NCBI RefSeq assembly: GCF_014596445.1
Contig: NZ_MECL01000224.1
Span: forward strand, 1 to 64,000
Origin: Streptomyces sp. CBMA29
GTDB taxonomy: Bacteria > Actinomycetota > Actinomycetes > Streptomycetales > Streptomycetaceae
DNA: 64,000 nucleotides
Direction: 5' to 3'
The notes beneath the pieces were generated by a model. The model did not search any database. It was not told the origin of the DNA and saw only the letters and a program-made list of their open reading frames with translations. Shown piece by piece: positions 42,082 through 51,083 of the stretch. The position numbers were made by a program, and so were the translations under genes. How positions within the stretch are numbered: the first letter of the stretch is position 1; each line of letters starts with the position of its first letter.

Positions 42082-42524
42082 TCGATCGGGAAGCGGTAGA
42101 CCGTCGACTCGCGAGCGCGGAAGCCGAGCCGCTCGTAGAGCCGGTTCGCGGCGGCGCGGTCGGGGCGGGACGTCAGATCCACCGTCCGGGCGCCCGCCTC
42201 GCGGGCGAGCCGCAGGGCCTCCTCCGTGAGGAGCCCCGCGATGCCCTGACCGCGCGCCGCGCTGTCGACCACGACGTCCTCGACCCGCGCCCGCAGTCCC
42301 GACGCCAGGGGCAGCAGCACAAGCGTCAAGGTGCCGACGATGCCCTCGGCCGTCCGGGCGACGAGCAGCGTGTGGGCGTCGCACGCCACCAGCCGGTCGA
42401 TCGCCGCGGCGTCGAGGGGCCGCGCCGTCGCGGACAGCTGCGGCAGCAGCCGGGCGAAGGCGTCGACGAGTTCCTGACCGGTCTCCGGGCTGATCTCCCG
42501 GATGATCTCTACGCGGGCGTCCAT
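42078..42524 (-). CDS. GNAT family N-acetyltransferase
   Basis: The 148-residue protein has the GNAT acetyl-CoA motif VEDVVVDSAARGQGIAGLLTEEALRLAREAGARTVDL (V-x-x-x-R-G-x-G-I/A) and the C-terminal NRLYERLGFRARES. It acetylates an unidentified amine. The stop codon is formed by the dispersed repeat, so the last residues may differ from relatives. It is a single gene. Confidence 0.9.
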   Translation of the reverse strand: MDARVEIIREISPETGQELVDAFARLLPQLSATARPLDAAAIDRLVACDAHTLLVARTAEGIVGTLTLVLLPLASGLRARVEDVVVDSAARGQGIAGLLTEEALRLAREAGARTVDLTSRPDRAAANRLYERLGFRARESTVYRFPID

Positions 42525-42596
42525 GCGGGGAGCCTATCCATCCGTTCCGGCCGCACGGACGTGCCGGAGCCGGGGCGGGCTTGGCCGTAAAAGCGG

Positions 42597-42625
42597 TTGG
42601 GCGGGCGACGCGCCGTTGGTAGCGT
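42597..42625 (+). promoter_or_regulatory. putative promoter
   Basis: TTGGGC and TAGCGT are separated by 17 bp, followed by GAGGAGG and a GTG at 42663. Confidence 0.4.
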
Positions 42626-42662
42626 CCGCAGGACCGTCACACCCGGCGAGGAGGTGGAATCC

Positions 42663-42971
42663 GTGAAGGCCGGTTCTGATGGGGTGCTCCCCGTTCTCCT
42701 CACGGCTTGGACGGCCCATGTGGACGTCACCGGAGGCGCCGGGATCGCCCGGACGCTTCCCAAGGGCGGCACCGCGTGCATTCTGTGCGGTGCACCACGC
42801 AGGCGACGCCACAAGGCCGCCGCGAACGAGACGTCGCCGTGGGTGAGGTCAATGGCCCGCTCCGGCCGCCGCTTTCAAGCCCAGAACACCCAGCGCTCGT
42901 GCTGCTGGGCCACCTCGGCCGCCCGCACGAGAAGGCGCCGCGGACGCTGGGGCGCGCGCAACGCCCTGTGA
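42663..42971 (+). pseudogene. small gene candidate, probably frameshifted
   Basis: The GTG at 42663 follows GAGGAGG by 8 bases and a plausible promoter. The first 42 codons read VKAGSDGVLPVLLTAWTAHV and on to GGTACILCG. After about 42790 this frame becomes Arg-rich with poor codon use, whereas a neighbouring frame reads well (ERDVAVGEVNGPL, then PALVLLGHLGRPHEKAP). This suggests a frameshift in a formerly longer gene. The product has no recognisable family. It could also be simply non-coding. Confidence 0.3.
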
Positions 42972-43016
42972 AACCGCTCCCCGGTCCTGCCCGTCCCCCC
43001 CGGCCCCCGCGTACGG

Positions 43017-44309
43017 CTAGCGGCGCAGCCCGAGCGCCTCGCGGCCCGCGTACCGCGCCTGCGTCCCCAATTCCTCCTCAATCCGGATGAGCTGGTTGTA
43101 CTTGGCGGTGCGGTCGGAGCGCGACAGCGAACCCGTCTTGATCTGGCCGCAGCCGGTCGCGACGGCCAGGTCGGCGATAGTGGTGTCCTCGGTCTCGCCG
43201 GAGCGGTGCGACATCACGACCGTGTAGCCCGCGCGGCGCGCGGTGCCGACGGTCGCCAACGTCTCGGTGAGCGTGCCGATCTGATTGACCTTCACCAGAA
43301 CGGAGTTGGCGACGCCGTCGCGGATTCCCTCGCGCAGCAGCGTCTCGTTGGTGCAGAACACGTCGTCACCGGTGAGCTGGCAGCGGTCGCCGAGCCGCGC
43401 CATGAGCAGCCGCCATCCGTCGCGGTCGTCCTCGGCCATCGGGTCCTCAATGGACGCCACCGGGTAGTTCGCCACCAACTGGGCCAGATACTCGGCGTGT
43501 TGCTCGACGCTGCGGCGTACGCCCTCGCCGGTGTAGTCGTAGACCCCGTCGCGGAAGAACTCCGACGCGGCGGGGTCCATGACGACGGTGATGTCGGTGC
43601 CGGCCTTGTACCCGCTGCGCTCGACGGCGCGTACGACGAAGTCCAGCGCCTCTTCGGCGGTCCGCAGGTCGGGGGCGAAGCCGCCCTCGTCGCCGACCGC
43701 GGTGCTGTGCCCCGCGGCCAGCAGGTCGCCGCGCAGGGTGTGGAAGACCTCGGAGCCGATGCGTACGGCCTCGGCGAAGGTGGCCGCGCCGATCGGCGCG
43801 ATCATGAACTCCTGGAAGTCCAGCGGATTGTCGGCGTGCGCGCCGCCGTTGACGATGTTCATCATCGGCACCGGCAGCAGCCGGGCGTCCACGCCGCCGA
43901 CGTAGCGGTAGAGCGGCAGCCGGTGCGCGTGCGCGGCGGCCTTGGCGGTGGCCAGGGAGACGCCCAGGATCGCGTTCGCGCCGAGCCGGGACTTGTCGGG
44001 CGTGCCGTCCAGCTCGATCAGCGCCGCGTCCACGGCGGCCTGGTCCTCCGCCGCCAGGCCGACGACGACGTCCACGATCGACTCGTTGACGGCGTCGACG
44101 GCCCGCCGTACTCCCTTGCCGTGGAAGCGGGCCGGGTCCTCGTCGCGCAGTTCCACGGCCTCGCGGGCGCCGGTCGAGGCTCCGGAGGGTACGGCCGCGC
44201 GGCCGGTCGAGCCGTCGGCCAGTTCGACGTCGACCTCGACGGTCGGATGACCCCGGCTGTCGATGATCTCGCGGGCGACGACGCGGGTGATGGTGTTCCT
44301 GGCGGCCAT
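43017..44309 (-). CDS. eno: enolase (phosphopyruvate hydratase), probably a second paralogue
   Basis: The 430-residue protein is full length. Landmarks are [27 protein letters not shown] (loop), [55 protein letters not shown] and [18 protein letters not shown], covering the Mg-binding acids and the catalytic Lys/His/Glu. It converts 2-phosphoglycerate to phosphoenolpyruvate. The primary actinobacterial enolase usually lies near division genes, so this copy next to a redox-type regulator is likely a conditional paralogue (inference). It diverges from the HxlR-peroxiredoxin fusion with about 107 bp between starts. GGAG is 10 bases before the ATG at 44309. Confidence 0.95.
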   Translation of the reverse strand: MAARNTITRVVAREIIDSRGHPTVEVDVELADGSTGRAAVPSGASTGAREAVELRDEDPARFHGKGVRRAVDAVNESIVDVVVGLAAEDQAAVDAALIELDGTPDKSRLGANAILGVSLATAKAAAHAHRLPLYRYVGGVDARLLPVPMMNIVNGGAHADNPLDFQEFMIAPIGAATFAEAVRIGSEVFHTLRGDLLAAGHSTAVGDEGGFAPDLRTAEEALDFVVRAVERSGYKAGTDITVVMDPAASEFFRDGVYDYTGEGVRRSVEQHAEYLAQLVANYPVASIEDPMAEDDRDGWRLLMARLGDRCQLTGDDVFCTNETLLREGIRDGVANSVLVKVNQIGTLTETLATVGTARRAGYTVVMSHRSGETEDTTIADLAVATGCGQIKTGSLSRSDRTAKYNQLIRIEEELGTQARYAGREALGLRR

Positions 44310-44381
44310 GGCGGTGGTGCTCCTCACGTTCGGTGCGGACGACGACGACGCGGACGAAACGATTAAGTTCCGAGCAAGAAC

Positions 44382-44410
44382 AAAGTGAGTTCAGAAAGTG
44401 AATGTACTCT
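44382..44410 (+). promoter_or_regulatory. divergent control region: direct repeats and leaderless -10
   Basis: AAAGTGA occurs at 44382 and 44395, 13 bp apart. TACTCT (44405-44410) lies 6 bases before the ATG at 44417, consistent with a leaderless transcript. The segment is AT-rich relative to its surroundings and could hold sites for the fusion regulator controlling both genes. Confidence 0.45.
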
Positions 44411-44416
44411 GTGCGG

Positions 44417-45313
44417 ATGAGGATGCACAACGCCGACGAGGACTGCGGGATCGCACAGGCCGCCGTGGTGATGGCCGACTGGTGGAACGTGCTCGTGCTG
44501 CGCGAAATCGCGCGCGGCCACGTACGGTTCGACGCCCTGGCCTCCGAACTCGGCCTCTCCCGCAAGGTGCTCACCGAACGGCTCGGCGCGCTCGTCGCCC
44601 GCGGCGTCCTGCGGCGCAGCCTCTACCAACGCCGCCCGGTCCGCTACGAATACCTGCTCACCGACTCAGGACTCGCCCTGCTCCCGCTGCTGGTGGCGAT
44701 GCAGGACTGGGGCGACCGCTGGGTCCTCGGCGACGGGACGACCACGGCGACCGCGCCGCCGGACGGGGCGGAGCACGCACGCGTGCACGCGCTGGCGGGC
44801 GCCGGTACCGATACGGGTACGGGTACGAGCACGGGCACGCGTCTGCCCGCGGATCTCCAACTCTCCGCGAGCGACGGCTCCGAGCGCCCCGTCGTCGCGC
44901 CGGACGCCGCCGCCACCGTCCTGTTCACCTACCCCGGCACCGGCGTCGACTGGGGCGAGGACCCGATCCCCGGCGCGCCCGGCTGCACGCTGGAGAACCG
45001 CCTCTTCCGCGACGCCTACACCGACTTCCGCCGCGCCGACGTCGCCGTCCACGGCGTCAGCACCCAACTCCCTTACGAACAGGCGGCCTTCGCCCGCGCC
45101 GAAGCCGTCCCGTATCCGCTGCTCTCCGACGCCCAGCAGCATCTGGCTGCCGCTCTGCGGCTGCCGACCTTCCGGGGGGCCGGGCGGCTCCGCCTCAAAC
45201 GGCTCGTCCTCGTCCTCGCCCCTGACCGGACCGTGCGGCACGTCCTCTTCCCCGTCGAGGACATTCCGGCGGCCGTCGAGGAGACGCTGCGCCTGGCGAC
45301 GGCCGGTCTCTGA
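44417..45313 (+). CDS. HxlR winged-helix regulator fused to an AhpC/BCP peroxiredoxin domain
   Basis: Residues 1-95 form an HxlR domain (DCGIAQAAVVMADWWNVLVL; recognition region ELGLSRKVLTERLGALVARGVLRR; wing YEYLLTDSG). A Thr/Gly linker coded by a hexamer repeat follows. Residues from about 140 form a thioredoxin-fold BCP/AhpC-like domain: VLFTYPGTG, then GAPGCTLENRLFRD with the peroxidatic-type Cys (about C190). The only other cysteine is C10 in the DNA-binding domain. It could sense peroxide or disulfide stress through these two cysteines and control the divergent enolase gene. ATG 44417 suits a leaderless mRNA. ATG 44402 would add five residues. The fusion is visible in one uninterrupted frame. 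Confidence 0.88.
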   Translation: MRMHNADEDCGIAQAAVVMADWWNVLVLREIARGHVRFDALASELGLSRKVLTERLGALVARGVLRRSLYQRRPVRYEYLLTDSGLALLPLLVAMQDWGDRWVLGDGTTTATAPPDGAEHARVHALAGAGTDTGTGTSTGTRLPADLQLSASDGSERPVVAPDAAATVLFTYPGTGVDWGEDPIPGAPGCTLENRLFRDAYTDFRRADVAVHGVSTQLPYEQAAFARAEAVPYPLLSDAQQHLAAALRLPTFRGAGRLRLKRLVLVLAPDRTVRHVLFPVEDIPAAVEETLRLATAGL

Positions 45314-45328
45314 CCGGCCACGGAGGAG

Positions 45329-46084
45329 CTATCCGGCCTGGTCCCGCGACTGGTGGGCGCCCGGCGTATGGCCGAAGGTGCGGCGGAAGACGTCGATGAA
45401 GGCGCTGGCGGACGACCAGCCGCACCGGTGGGCCACGGCGGTGACCGGGGTGTCGTCGGCGAGGAGCACCAAGGCTCGATGGAGGCGGAGTTGGGTGCGC
45501 CACTGCGGGAAGGTCATGCCGAGGTCGCGCTTGAAGAGCCGGGACAGGGTGCGGTCGCTGACGCCGACCCGACGGCCGAGGGCGGTCAGATTGCGGTCGT
45601 CGGCGGGGTTTGCGCGCAGGATCGCGCACAGGGTCAGGAGTTGGGGGGCGGTCGGCCAGGGCAGGTGCAGCGCCTGCTGCGGCGAGGCGCGCAGTTCGTC
45701 GAGCAATACGGCGCGCAGGCGGGCGCGTCGGGGGCTGCCGTCGTCGGGCGTACGGGTGTGGGCGAGGAGCAGTTCGCGCAGCAGGGAGCCGACTGCCAGG
45801 ACGGTCGGGGCGTCGAGTCCGAGCGGGTTCTCGTCCTCGGGGAGCCCCACCAGATGGAGATCGAGCTCGCCGTGGGCCTGGTGGGCGTGGACCGTACCGG
45901 CGGGGACCCAGATGGCGCGGGTGGCCGGGGCGACCCAGGAGCCCGCGCTGGTGGTGATGGACAGCACTCCGCGACCGGCGTAGACGATCTGATGGTCGTC
46001 GTGCACGTGCGCGTCGATCTCGGCGCCGGGGGCCAGCCGCTCGGTGCGGGTAGGTGCGATCGGCTCGTGGCGGATGTCCGTCAT
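45329..46084 (-). CDS. AraC family regulator with N-terminal cupin
   Basis: The 251-residue protein has a cupin sensor (HVHDDHQIVYAGRGVLSI, WVPAGTVHAHQAHGEL) and a C-terminal AraC pair of helix-turn-helices (NLTALGRRVGVSDRTLSRLFKRDLGMTFPQWRTQLRL; TPVTAVAHRCGWSSASAFIDVFRRTFGHTPG). It diverges from the MFS gene, which it likely controls in response to a small molecule. There is no ribosome binding site, and TAAAGT 8 bases before the ATG suggests a leaderless mRNA. The much longer frame upstream is antisense to the MFS gene and rejected. Confidence 0.92.
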   Translation of the reverse strand: MTDIRHEPIAPTRTERLAPGAEIDAHVHDDHQIVYAGRGVLSITTSAGSWVAPATRAIWVPAGTVHAHQAHGELDLHLVGLPEDENPLGLDAPTVLAVGSLLRELLLAHTRTPDDGSPRRARLRAVLLDELRASPQQALHLPWPTAPQLLTLCAILRANPADDRNLTALGRRVGVSDRTLSRLFKRDLGMTFPQWRTQLRLHRALVLLADDTPVTAVAHRCGWSSASAFIDVFRRTFGHTPGAHQSRDQAG

Positions 46085-46138
46085 TGATTGGCACTTTATC
46101 GGAAGCCCGACACATCGCATAGTGCCGACCATGGTGAC

Positions 46139-47506
46139 GTGCCGAAAAACACCTCGATCACGCTGCTGTCCTTCGGGCATGCCTGCGTCGACATCTACCA
46201 GGGCGCCGTCGCGGCCCTCGTCCCCTACTTCGTCGCCGAACGCGCCTACAGCTACGCCGCCGCCTCGGGCATCGTGCTCGCCGCGTCCGTCCTGTCCTCC
46301 GTCGCCCAGCCGCTGTTCGGCCTGCTCACCGACCGGTGGGCGATGCCGTGGCTGCTGCCGGTGAGCACCGTCCTCGGCGGTGCGGGCATCGCACTCAGCG
46401 GCGTCAGCGGCTCGTACGCGCTCACGCTCGTCTTCGTCGCGGTCTCCGGCGTCGGCGTGGCCGCGTACCACCCCGAGTCCGCGCGCGTCGCCCGCCTCGC
46501 GAGCGGCGGCAGCCACAGCGCGATGGGGTGGTTCTCGGTGGGCGGCAACGTCGGCTTCGCGCTGGCCCCGCTCATGGTCGCCGCCGTCGTCGCGACGGGC
46601 GGTCTGCGCCTCACCCCGCTGCTGGTGCTGCCCGCGCTCGTCGGCAGCGTCTTGTGCCTGCCGGTGCTGCGCGAACTGGAACGGCGGCGCTCCACCGGGA
46701 CCTCGGCCGCCGTCGCCGTCGGGCGCGACGACAGGGCGTCCTTCGTGAAGCTCTCCGTGGCCGTGGTCTTCCGCTCGATCGTCTTCATCGGCCTGAGCAC
46801 CTTCATCTCGCTGTACGCCAAGCAGCGCATGGGCGGCAGTGAAGTGGCGGGCACCGCCGCGCTGTTCGTCCTCTACCTCGGCGGCGCGATCGGCTCCGTC
46901 CTCGGCGGCTCGCTGGCCGGCCGCTACGACCGCGTCACCGTCACCCGCTGGTCGTACCTGGTCTCGATCCCCTCGGTCGCGGGTGTCGTCTTGGTCCCGG
47001 GACCGGCCCTCTACCTCTTCGTCGCCCTCACCTCGATCGGGCTCTACGTCCCCTTCTCCCTCCAGGTCACCCTCGGCCAGGACTACCTCCCCACCCGCGT
47101 CGGCACCGCCAGCGGCATCACGCTCGGGCTCACCGTCAGCATCGGCGGCCTCGCCACCCCCGTGATCGGCGCGGTCGCCGACGCCACCTCGCTGCGTACC
47201 GCCCTCGCCCCGCTCATCGTCATGCCCGCCCTGAGCTGGCTCCTGTTCCGTTCCCTCCCCGAGCCCACGGCTCCCTGCACCCCCGGGCCACGGCCCAACT
47301 CCCCCTTTTCCGGACATATCACCACCCTCACCGGAACGGCCGGTCCGCACGGGCCGCTGGATCCGGCCGAGTTGGCCGGTCAGATCGGTGAGATCCTGGA
47401 CACAGAAGTCGAAACGATCGAAGCGGAATCCAGGCTTCCGTTTCGAGGAGAAGGACAATACGGTGATACGGCGCCGTCCGGGCGCCGGGAAGGGGGTGCG
47501 GGATGA
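46139..47506 (+). CDS. MFS transporter (fosmidomycin-resistance-like) with C-terminal tail
   Basis: The protein has 12 hydrophobic segments. The N-terminal SFGHACVDIYQGAVAALVPYFVAERAYSYA and GVGVAAYHPESARVARLASGG are typical of Fsr-type exporters. It probably exports a small metabolite or drug. I favour the GTG at 46139. An ATG at 46088 would add 17 poor residues. After the last segment there is an 80-residue hydrophilic tail (GPLDPAELAGQIGEILDTEV) not seen in ordinary Fsr proteins, which carries the frame to an ATGA overlap with the condensing-enzyme gene. A 10-bp hairpin (47419-47445) lies in the tail. The coupling suggests export of that enzyme's product. Confidence 0.88.
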   Translation: MPKNTSITLLSFGHACVDIYQGAVAALVPYFVAERAYSYAAASGIVLAASVLSSVAQPLFGLLTDRWAMPWLLPVSTVLGGAGIALSGVSGSYALTLVFVAVSGVGVAAYHPESARVARLASGGSHSAMGWFSVGGNVGFALAPLMVAAVVATGGLRLTPLLVLPALVGSVLCLPVLRELERRRSTGTSAAVAVGRDDRASFVKLSVAVVFRSIVFIGLSTFISLYAKQRMGGSEVAGTAALFVLYLGGAIGSVLGGSLAGRYDRVTVTRWSYLVSIPSVAGVVLVPGPALYLFVALTSIGLYVPFSLQVTLGQDYLPTRVGTASGITLGLTVSIGGLATPVIGAVADATSLRTALAPLIVMPALSWLLFRSLPEPTAPCTPGPRPNSPFSGHITTLTGTAGPHGPLDPAELAGQIGEILDTEVETIEAESRLPFRGEGQYGDTAPSGRREGGAG

Positions 47507-48669
47507 GCGTGTACATGTGGCCTCCCGCCGTGGTGCCGGGGCCGTACACCATCACTACCGAGGAGATCCTCGCCGAGGTCAACGGCCGTCACCCGGGGGC
47601 GGGTTGGCTGAAGCGCGCGGACGGGATGGCCAAGAACACCGGGATCGGGGAGCGGCGGTGGATGCAGCCCCTGGAGGCGATCACGGCGCCGAGCCGCAGC
47701 GGCTTCCCGGGGCCCGCGGCCTCAGCGGCGGGCGAGACGGGTGAGACTGGCGAGGCGGCCGAGGCAGGCCCGCCAGTGCCGCAGACCGTCGAGGAGCGCA
47801 CCGCGTCGGTGTGGGGGACGGTCCAGGACTGCGCGGAGCGGGCGGCCCGCCAGGCGCTGGAGACCGCGGGAGTCACCCCGGACCAGGTGGACTACGTGGT
47901 CACCAGCAACTCGACCACACCCGCCCTGCCGGGCCTGGACATCGCCCTGTTCAACCGGCTCGGGCTGCGCGAGGACGTGCTGCTGCTGCCGTTCTCGCAG
48001 TGGGCCTGCATCGCCGGTACCCGGTCGCTGGCCACGGCTTCGAAACTGCTGGCCGCCGACCCCGGCGGGACGGTGCTGATCGTCATCGCGGAGGCGCTGA
48101 GCACCACCTACCAGCCCGACGACACCGGCATCGACTCGCTGCTGATGCGGCTGCTGTTCGCCGACACCGCGGTCGCCGCCGTCGTCCGCGGCCGGCCGGA
48201 CCAGGGCGCGTTCCTGCGGCTGGACGCCGCGTGGCACCGCACGGTGCCCGGCACCGCCGACATCCACCGGCTGCACACCCGCGCCGACGGGGTGCACTAC
48301 GAGATGGACCGCACGGGGCCCAAGTGGGTGCAGTCGACGCTCCCTCCGATGTGGGAGTGGGTGCGCGGCCGTCACACCGACCCGGACTGGCACCCGGACC
48401 TGCTGGTGGCCCACCCGGGCGGCACCCGCGTCCTGGAACTCATCCAGGAGAGCGTCCCGAGCTCCTGGCCCGACATCCCGGGGTCCTGGCCCGACCATCT
48501 GCTGGACCACTCCTGGAGCAGCATCGTCACCGGCAACCGTGGCGGCGCCGCCGTGTTCGACGTCCTCGACCGCGCCCGCCGCACGGGCGTACCCGCCGGG
48601 GCCAGGACCGTGCTGTACGGCGCGGCGCCGGGTCTGACGGCCACCGCGATGGACGGGGTGTGGCTCTAG
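47503..48669 (+). CDS. type III PKS / KASIII-like condensing enzyme
   Basis: The 388-residue thiolase-fold protein has the Cys-His-Asn triad: SQWACIAGTRS (C169), VAHPGGTRVLEL (H304) and VTGNRGGAAVFDVLDR (N345). HPGG and GN-x-x-x-A-x-x-x-x-L-D match bacterial type III PKSs more than FabH, and the N-terminal MAKNTGIGERRWMQPLE also fits. It should decarboxylatively condense malonyl-CoA with an acyl starter. A Gly/Glu-rich insert (about residues 75-92) is unusual. The ATG overlaps the MFS stop (ATGA), with a G-rich ribosome binding site 6 bases upstream. No tailoring genes are adjacent, so this may be a minimal two-gene pathway. Confidence 0.85.
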   Translation: MSVYMWPPAVVPGPYTITTEEILAEVNGRHPGAGWLKRADGMAKNTGIGERRWMQPLEAITAPSRSGFPGPAASAAGETGETGEAAEAGPPVPQTVEERTASVWGTVQDCAERAARQALETAGVTPDQVDYVVTSNSTTPALPGLDIALFNRLGLREDVLLLPFSQWACIAGTRSLATASKLLAADPGGTVLIVIAEALSTTYQPDDTGIDSLLMRLLFADTAVAAVVRGRPDQGAFLRLDAAWHRTVPGTADIHRLHTRADGVHYEMDRTGPKWVQSTLPPMWEWVRGRHTDPDWHPDLLVAHPGGTRVLELIQESVPSSWPDIPGSWPDHLLDHSWSSIVTGNRGGAAVFDVLDRARRTGVPAGARTVLYGAAPGLTATAMDGVWL

Positions 48670-48706
48670 GGCGCCGTACGAGACGCGGGAGCAGGGTCAG
48701 CGCGGG

Positions 48707-50866
48707 TCACAACTGCCCGCTCGCGACGGTCAGTTGCGCCCACACCGTACGCTCCCCCGCGGTCTCCCCGAGCCGCGTCCCCCACGCGGCGCTCGTGTGC
48801 TGGACGACGAGGAGCCCGCGTCCGCCGGTCTCGGACACCGCGGGGCGGCGGGCCCGCGGTCTGCCGTGCGAGAGGCCGGTGACCTCGCAGATCAGACGGT
48901 CGGACAGGTGCAGCAGCCGGAGGGTCACCGGGCCGCCGGTCCCGAACCGCAGGGCGTTGGTGACGAGTTCGGACACCACCAGGGCGCCGCGGCCGTGGGG
49001 GTCGGCGAGACCCCACTCGGCGACGCGCGCCCTGGTCCACGCCCGTGCGCGAGCGACGGCCGTGAGGTCGCCCGCGGGCAGGCAGAGCGCGGGCATGTCG
49101 GCCGCGGGCAGGCCGTCCATACGGGCCAGGAGCAGCGTGAGGTCGTCGTGCTGCGGCGGCGGCCCGGTGACGTGGTCGACGACCGGGCCGACGACGGTGC
49201 CCAGGTCGCCGGTCGCGTAGTGCCAGGACAGCGCCTCCAGCAGGGCGGTCATCCCGTCGTCGAGGTCGCGGCCCGGGTGCTCCACGAGGCCGTCGGTGTA
49301 CAGACCGATCAGGGTGCCCGGCTCGGCGGTGACCTCCAGGGCCTCGTACGGTTCCTCGCGGGCCGTGCCCAGCGGCGGGTGCAGCGGCGGGGCGAGCAGT
49401 TCCGCGGCTCCGTCCGGGTGGACCAGCACCGGCGGCAGGTGCCCGGCGCTGACCACGGTGAGCCGCCGGACGGCCGGGTCGTACACGGCGTAGCAGCAGG
49501 TCGTGCCCAGCGCCGCCGCGGCGGCGCCCAGCTCGCCGTCGGTCTCGGCGGTCGCGTGCAGGCTCCCCACGAGGGTGTCCAGGTGGGCCATCACCTCGAC
49601 CGGCGGGTGGTCGGCGGCGGCCAGGGTCTGCGCGGCCTGGCGCAGCGTGCCCATGACGGCGGCGGCTGCCAGGCCGTGCCCGACGGCGTCGCCGATCACC
49701 AGCGCGATCCGGCCGCCCGACAGGCCGATGACGTCCATCCAGTCGCCGCCGAGGCCGGCGCTGTCGGGTGCGGCGGGCCGGTAGGCGCCCGCGGTGTGCA
49801 TCGCCCGGCTCGGGGAGTGCGGCGGCCGCAGCCTGCGCTGGAGCGCCAGGACCTGTCGGTGCTCACGCTGATGACGGCGCCCGTGCTCCAGGTTCATCGC
49901 GGCGCGGAAGGCCAGTTCCTGGACGGCGAGCTGGTCGTCGCCGTCGAAGGCCCCGCGGGGATTGTCCGCACGCCGCCAGACGGCGACCGTGCCGAGTACG
50001 CGCTGCCGCCGGTCGGCGTCGGGGACGGTCAGCGGCGCGAAGGCCACCGCCAGCGGGCCGTGGTCCGGCACCAGGGCCCGTATCAGGTCCGGGTCGTCGC
50101 CCAGGGCCCGCTCAATGGCGGCGCGGTCGGGCAGCACGGTGACCCCGGGGTGACCGGTGGTGTCGGGGGTTGGGTGGGCGGGCAGATCCGGCAGGCGCTC
50201 GCCCAGCCGGAGGAAGCCGCGCGGCCACGGCCGCTTCCCCGCTCGGGCGTACGCGGCGCGGCACTGCGGCTCGGTCCGATCGGGCAGGTCCCCGCTCCAC
50301 AGGCACTGCGCCAGCGACACCGTGACGGCGTCGCCCCAGGGCAGCAGCCCTTCGGCGAGCTGGCGCGCCGTCGTTTCGATCTCCAGGGAGGTGCCCAGGG
50401 TCGAGGAGGCCGCGAAGACGTCGAGCTGGGCGCTGACGTCGATCAGGCTGATCACCACCCGGCCCGGGGCCGCCGGGAGGACCGACAGCGACACCACCGC
50501 GGGCGTTCCGTCCGGCCGGATCATGCGCTGGACCCGCGCCAGCAGCGGGCGGCCGGTGGCCAGCACCCGCTCCACCCGGGCGGCGATCGCCGCCGCGTCG
50601 TCGGGCGGGAAGAGGTCGGTCGCCCGCGTGCCAGAGCCGTCGACCACCCCGTCGAGCCACGTCCCGGCCAGATCGGCCTCCAGTACGGTCAGCCGCTCGT
50701 CGACGACGATGATGCCGAGCGTGTCGTCCGACCCCGCCCCCGACGGCGCGCTCAGCGCGCTGGGCGGCTGCTGCGGAATCATCTCCGTCAGCACGGCACC
50801 GACCCGGCCGCCCGCACCGGACGCGCCTTCGGAAGAAGCGGGGCTGGGGTTGGGGCTGGTCATCAC
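48707..50866 (-). CDS. PAS-GAF-PP2C (SpoIIE) phosphatase with C-terminal HATPase
   Basis: The 719-residue protein has a PAS-like domain (about 45-150), a GAF-like domain (150-330), an SpoIIE PP2C domain (GGDWMDVIGLSGGRIALVIGDAVGHGLAAAAVMG; VVSAGHLPPVL; LIGLYTDGLVE; HDDLTLLLARM) with the metal-binding Asp residues intact, and an RsbW-like HATPase (ELVTNALRFG; ETGGRGLLVVQ). The HATPase G1 position reads EVTGLS without the usual Asp (EVxD), so ATP binding may be impaired. It likely dephosphorylates an anti-anti-sigma factor in stress signalling. The upstream region is unusually AT-rich. GTG 50866 or ATG 50863 are both possible starts. Confidence 0.9.
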   Translation of the reverse strand: MMTSPNPSPASSEGASGAGGRVGAVLTEMIPQQPPSALSAPSGAGSDDTLGIIVVDERLTVLEADLAGTWLDGVVDGSGTRATDLFPPDDAAAIAARVERVLATGRPLLARVQRMIRPDGTPAVVSLSVLPAAPGRVVISLIDVSAQLDVFAASSTLGTSLEIETTARQLAEGLLPWGDAVTVSLAQCLWSGDLPDRTEPQCRAAYARAGKRPWPRGFLRLGERLPDLPAHPTPDTTGHPGVTVLPDRAAIERALGDDPDLIRALVPDHGPLAVAFAPLTVPDADRRQRVLGTVAVWRRADNPRGAFDGDDQLAVQELAFRAAMNLEHGRRHQREHRQVLALQRRLRPPHSPSRAMHTAGAYRPAAPDSAGLGGDWMDVIGLSGGRIALVIGDAVGHGLAAAAVMGTLRQAAQTLAAADHPPVEVMAHLDTLVGSLHATAETDGELGAAAAALGTTCCYAVYDPAVRRLTVVSAGHLPPVLVHPDGAAELLAPPLHPPLGTAREEPYEALEVTAEPGTLIGLYTDGLVEHPGRDLDDGMTALLEALSWHYATGDLGTVVGPVVDHVTGPPPQHDDLTLLLARMDGLPAADMPALCLPAGDLTAVARARAWTRARVAEWGLADPHGRGALVVSELVTNALRFGTGGPVTLRLLHLSDRLICEVTGLSHGRPRARRPAVSETGGRGLLVVQHTSAAWGTRLGETAGERTVWAQLTVASGQL

Positions 50867-51083
50867 GGCAAAGTCCGATCATCCGCCAACGGTTGATTTC
50901 AGACATTACGGACAATTAGTCAATATAAACATAAAGAGCAGGTAAAGCGACTCTTTGTTCACCGCGACTCACACCGCGTACCGGCCGCACGACCAGCCCC
51001 TCCCGGCGGACGCGTGCGCCCCCACCTGCGCTCCAGGAGCCGGGCGACCCACGGCAAGAGCCCTCGCGACACTCGGCGGCATA

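Larger units (their letters stand above)
42525..43016. other. spacer with promoter and possible decayed small gene
   Basis: Apart from the candidate gene at 42663 I see nothing coding between the GNAT start and the enolase end. Confidence 0.4.

Noticed and set aside
47419-47445. Hairpin in the MFS tail considered as a terminator
   Set aside because: It lies inside an open frame that couples to the next gene, and there is no sign of transcript end.
46085-47458. Upstream extension of the AraC gene (709 residues in total)
   Set aside because: The extension is antisense to the MFS gene and Asp/Glu/Gly-rich. The real start is at 46084.
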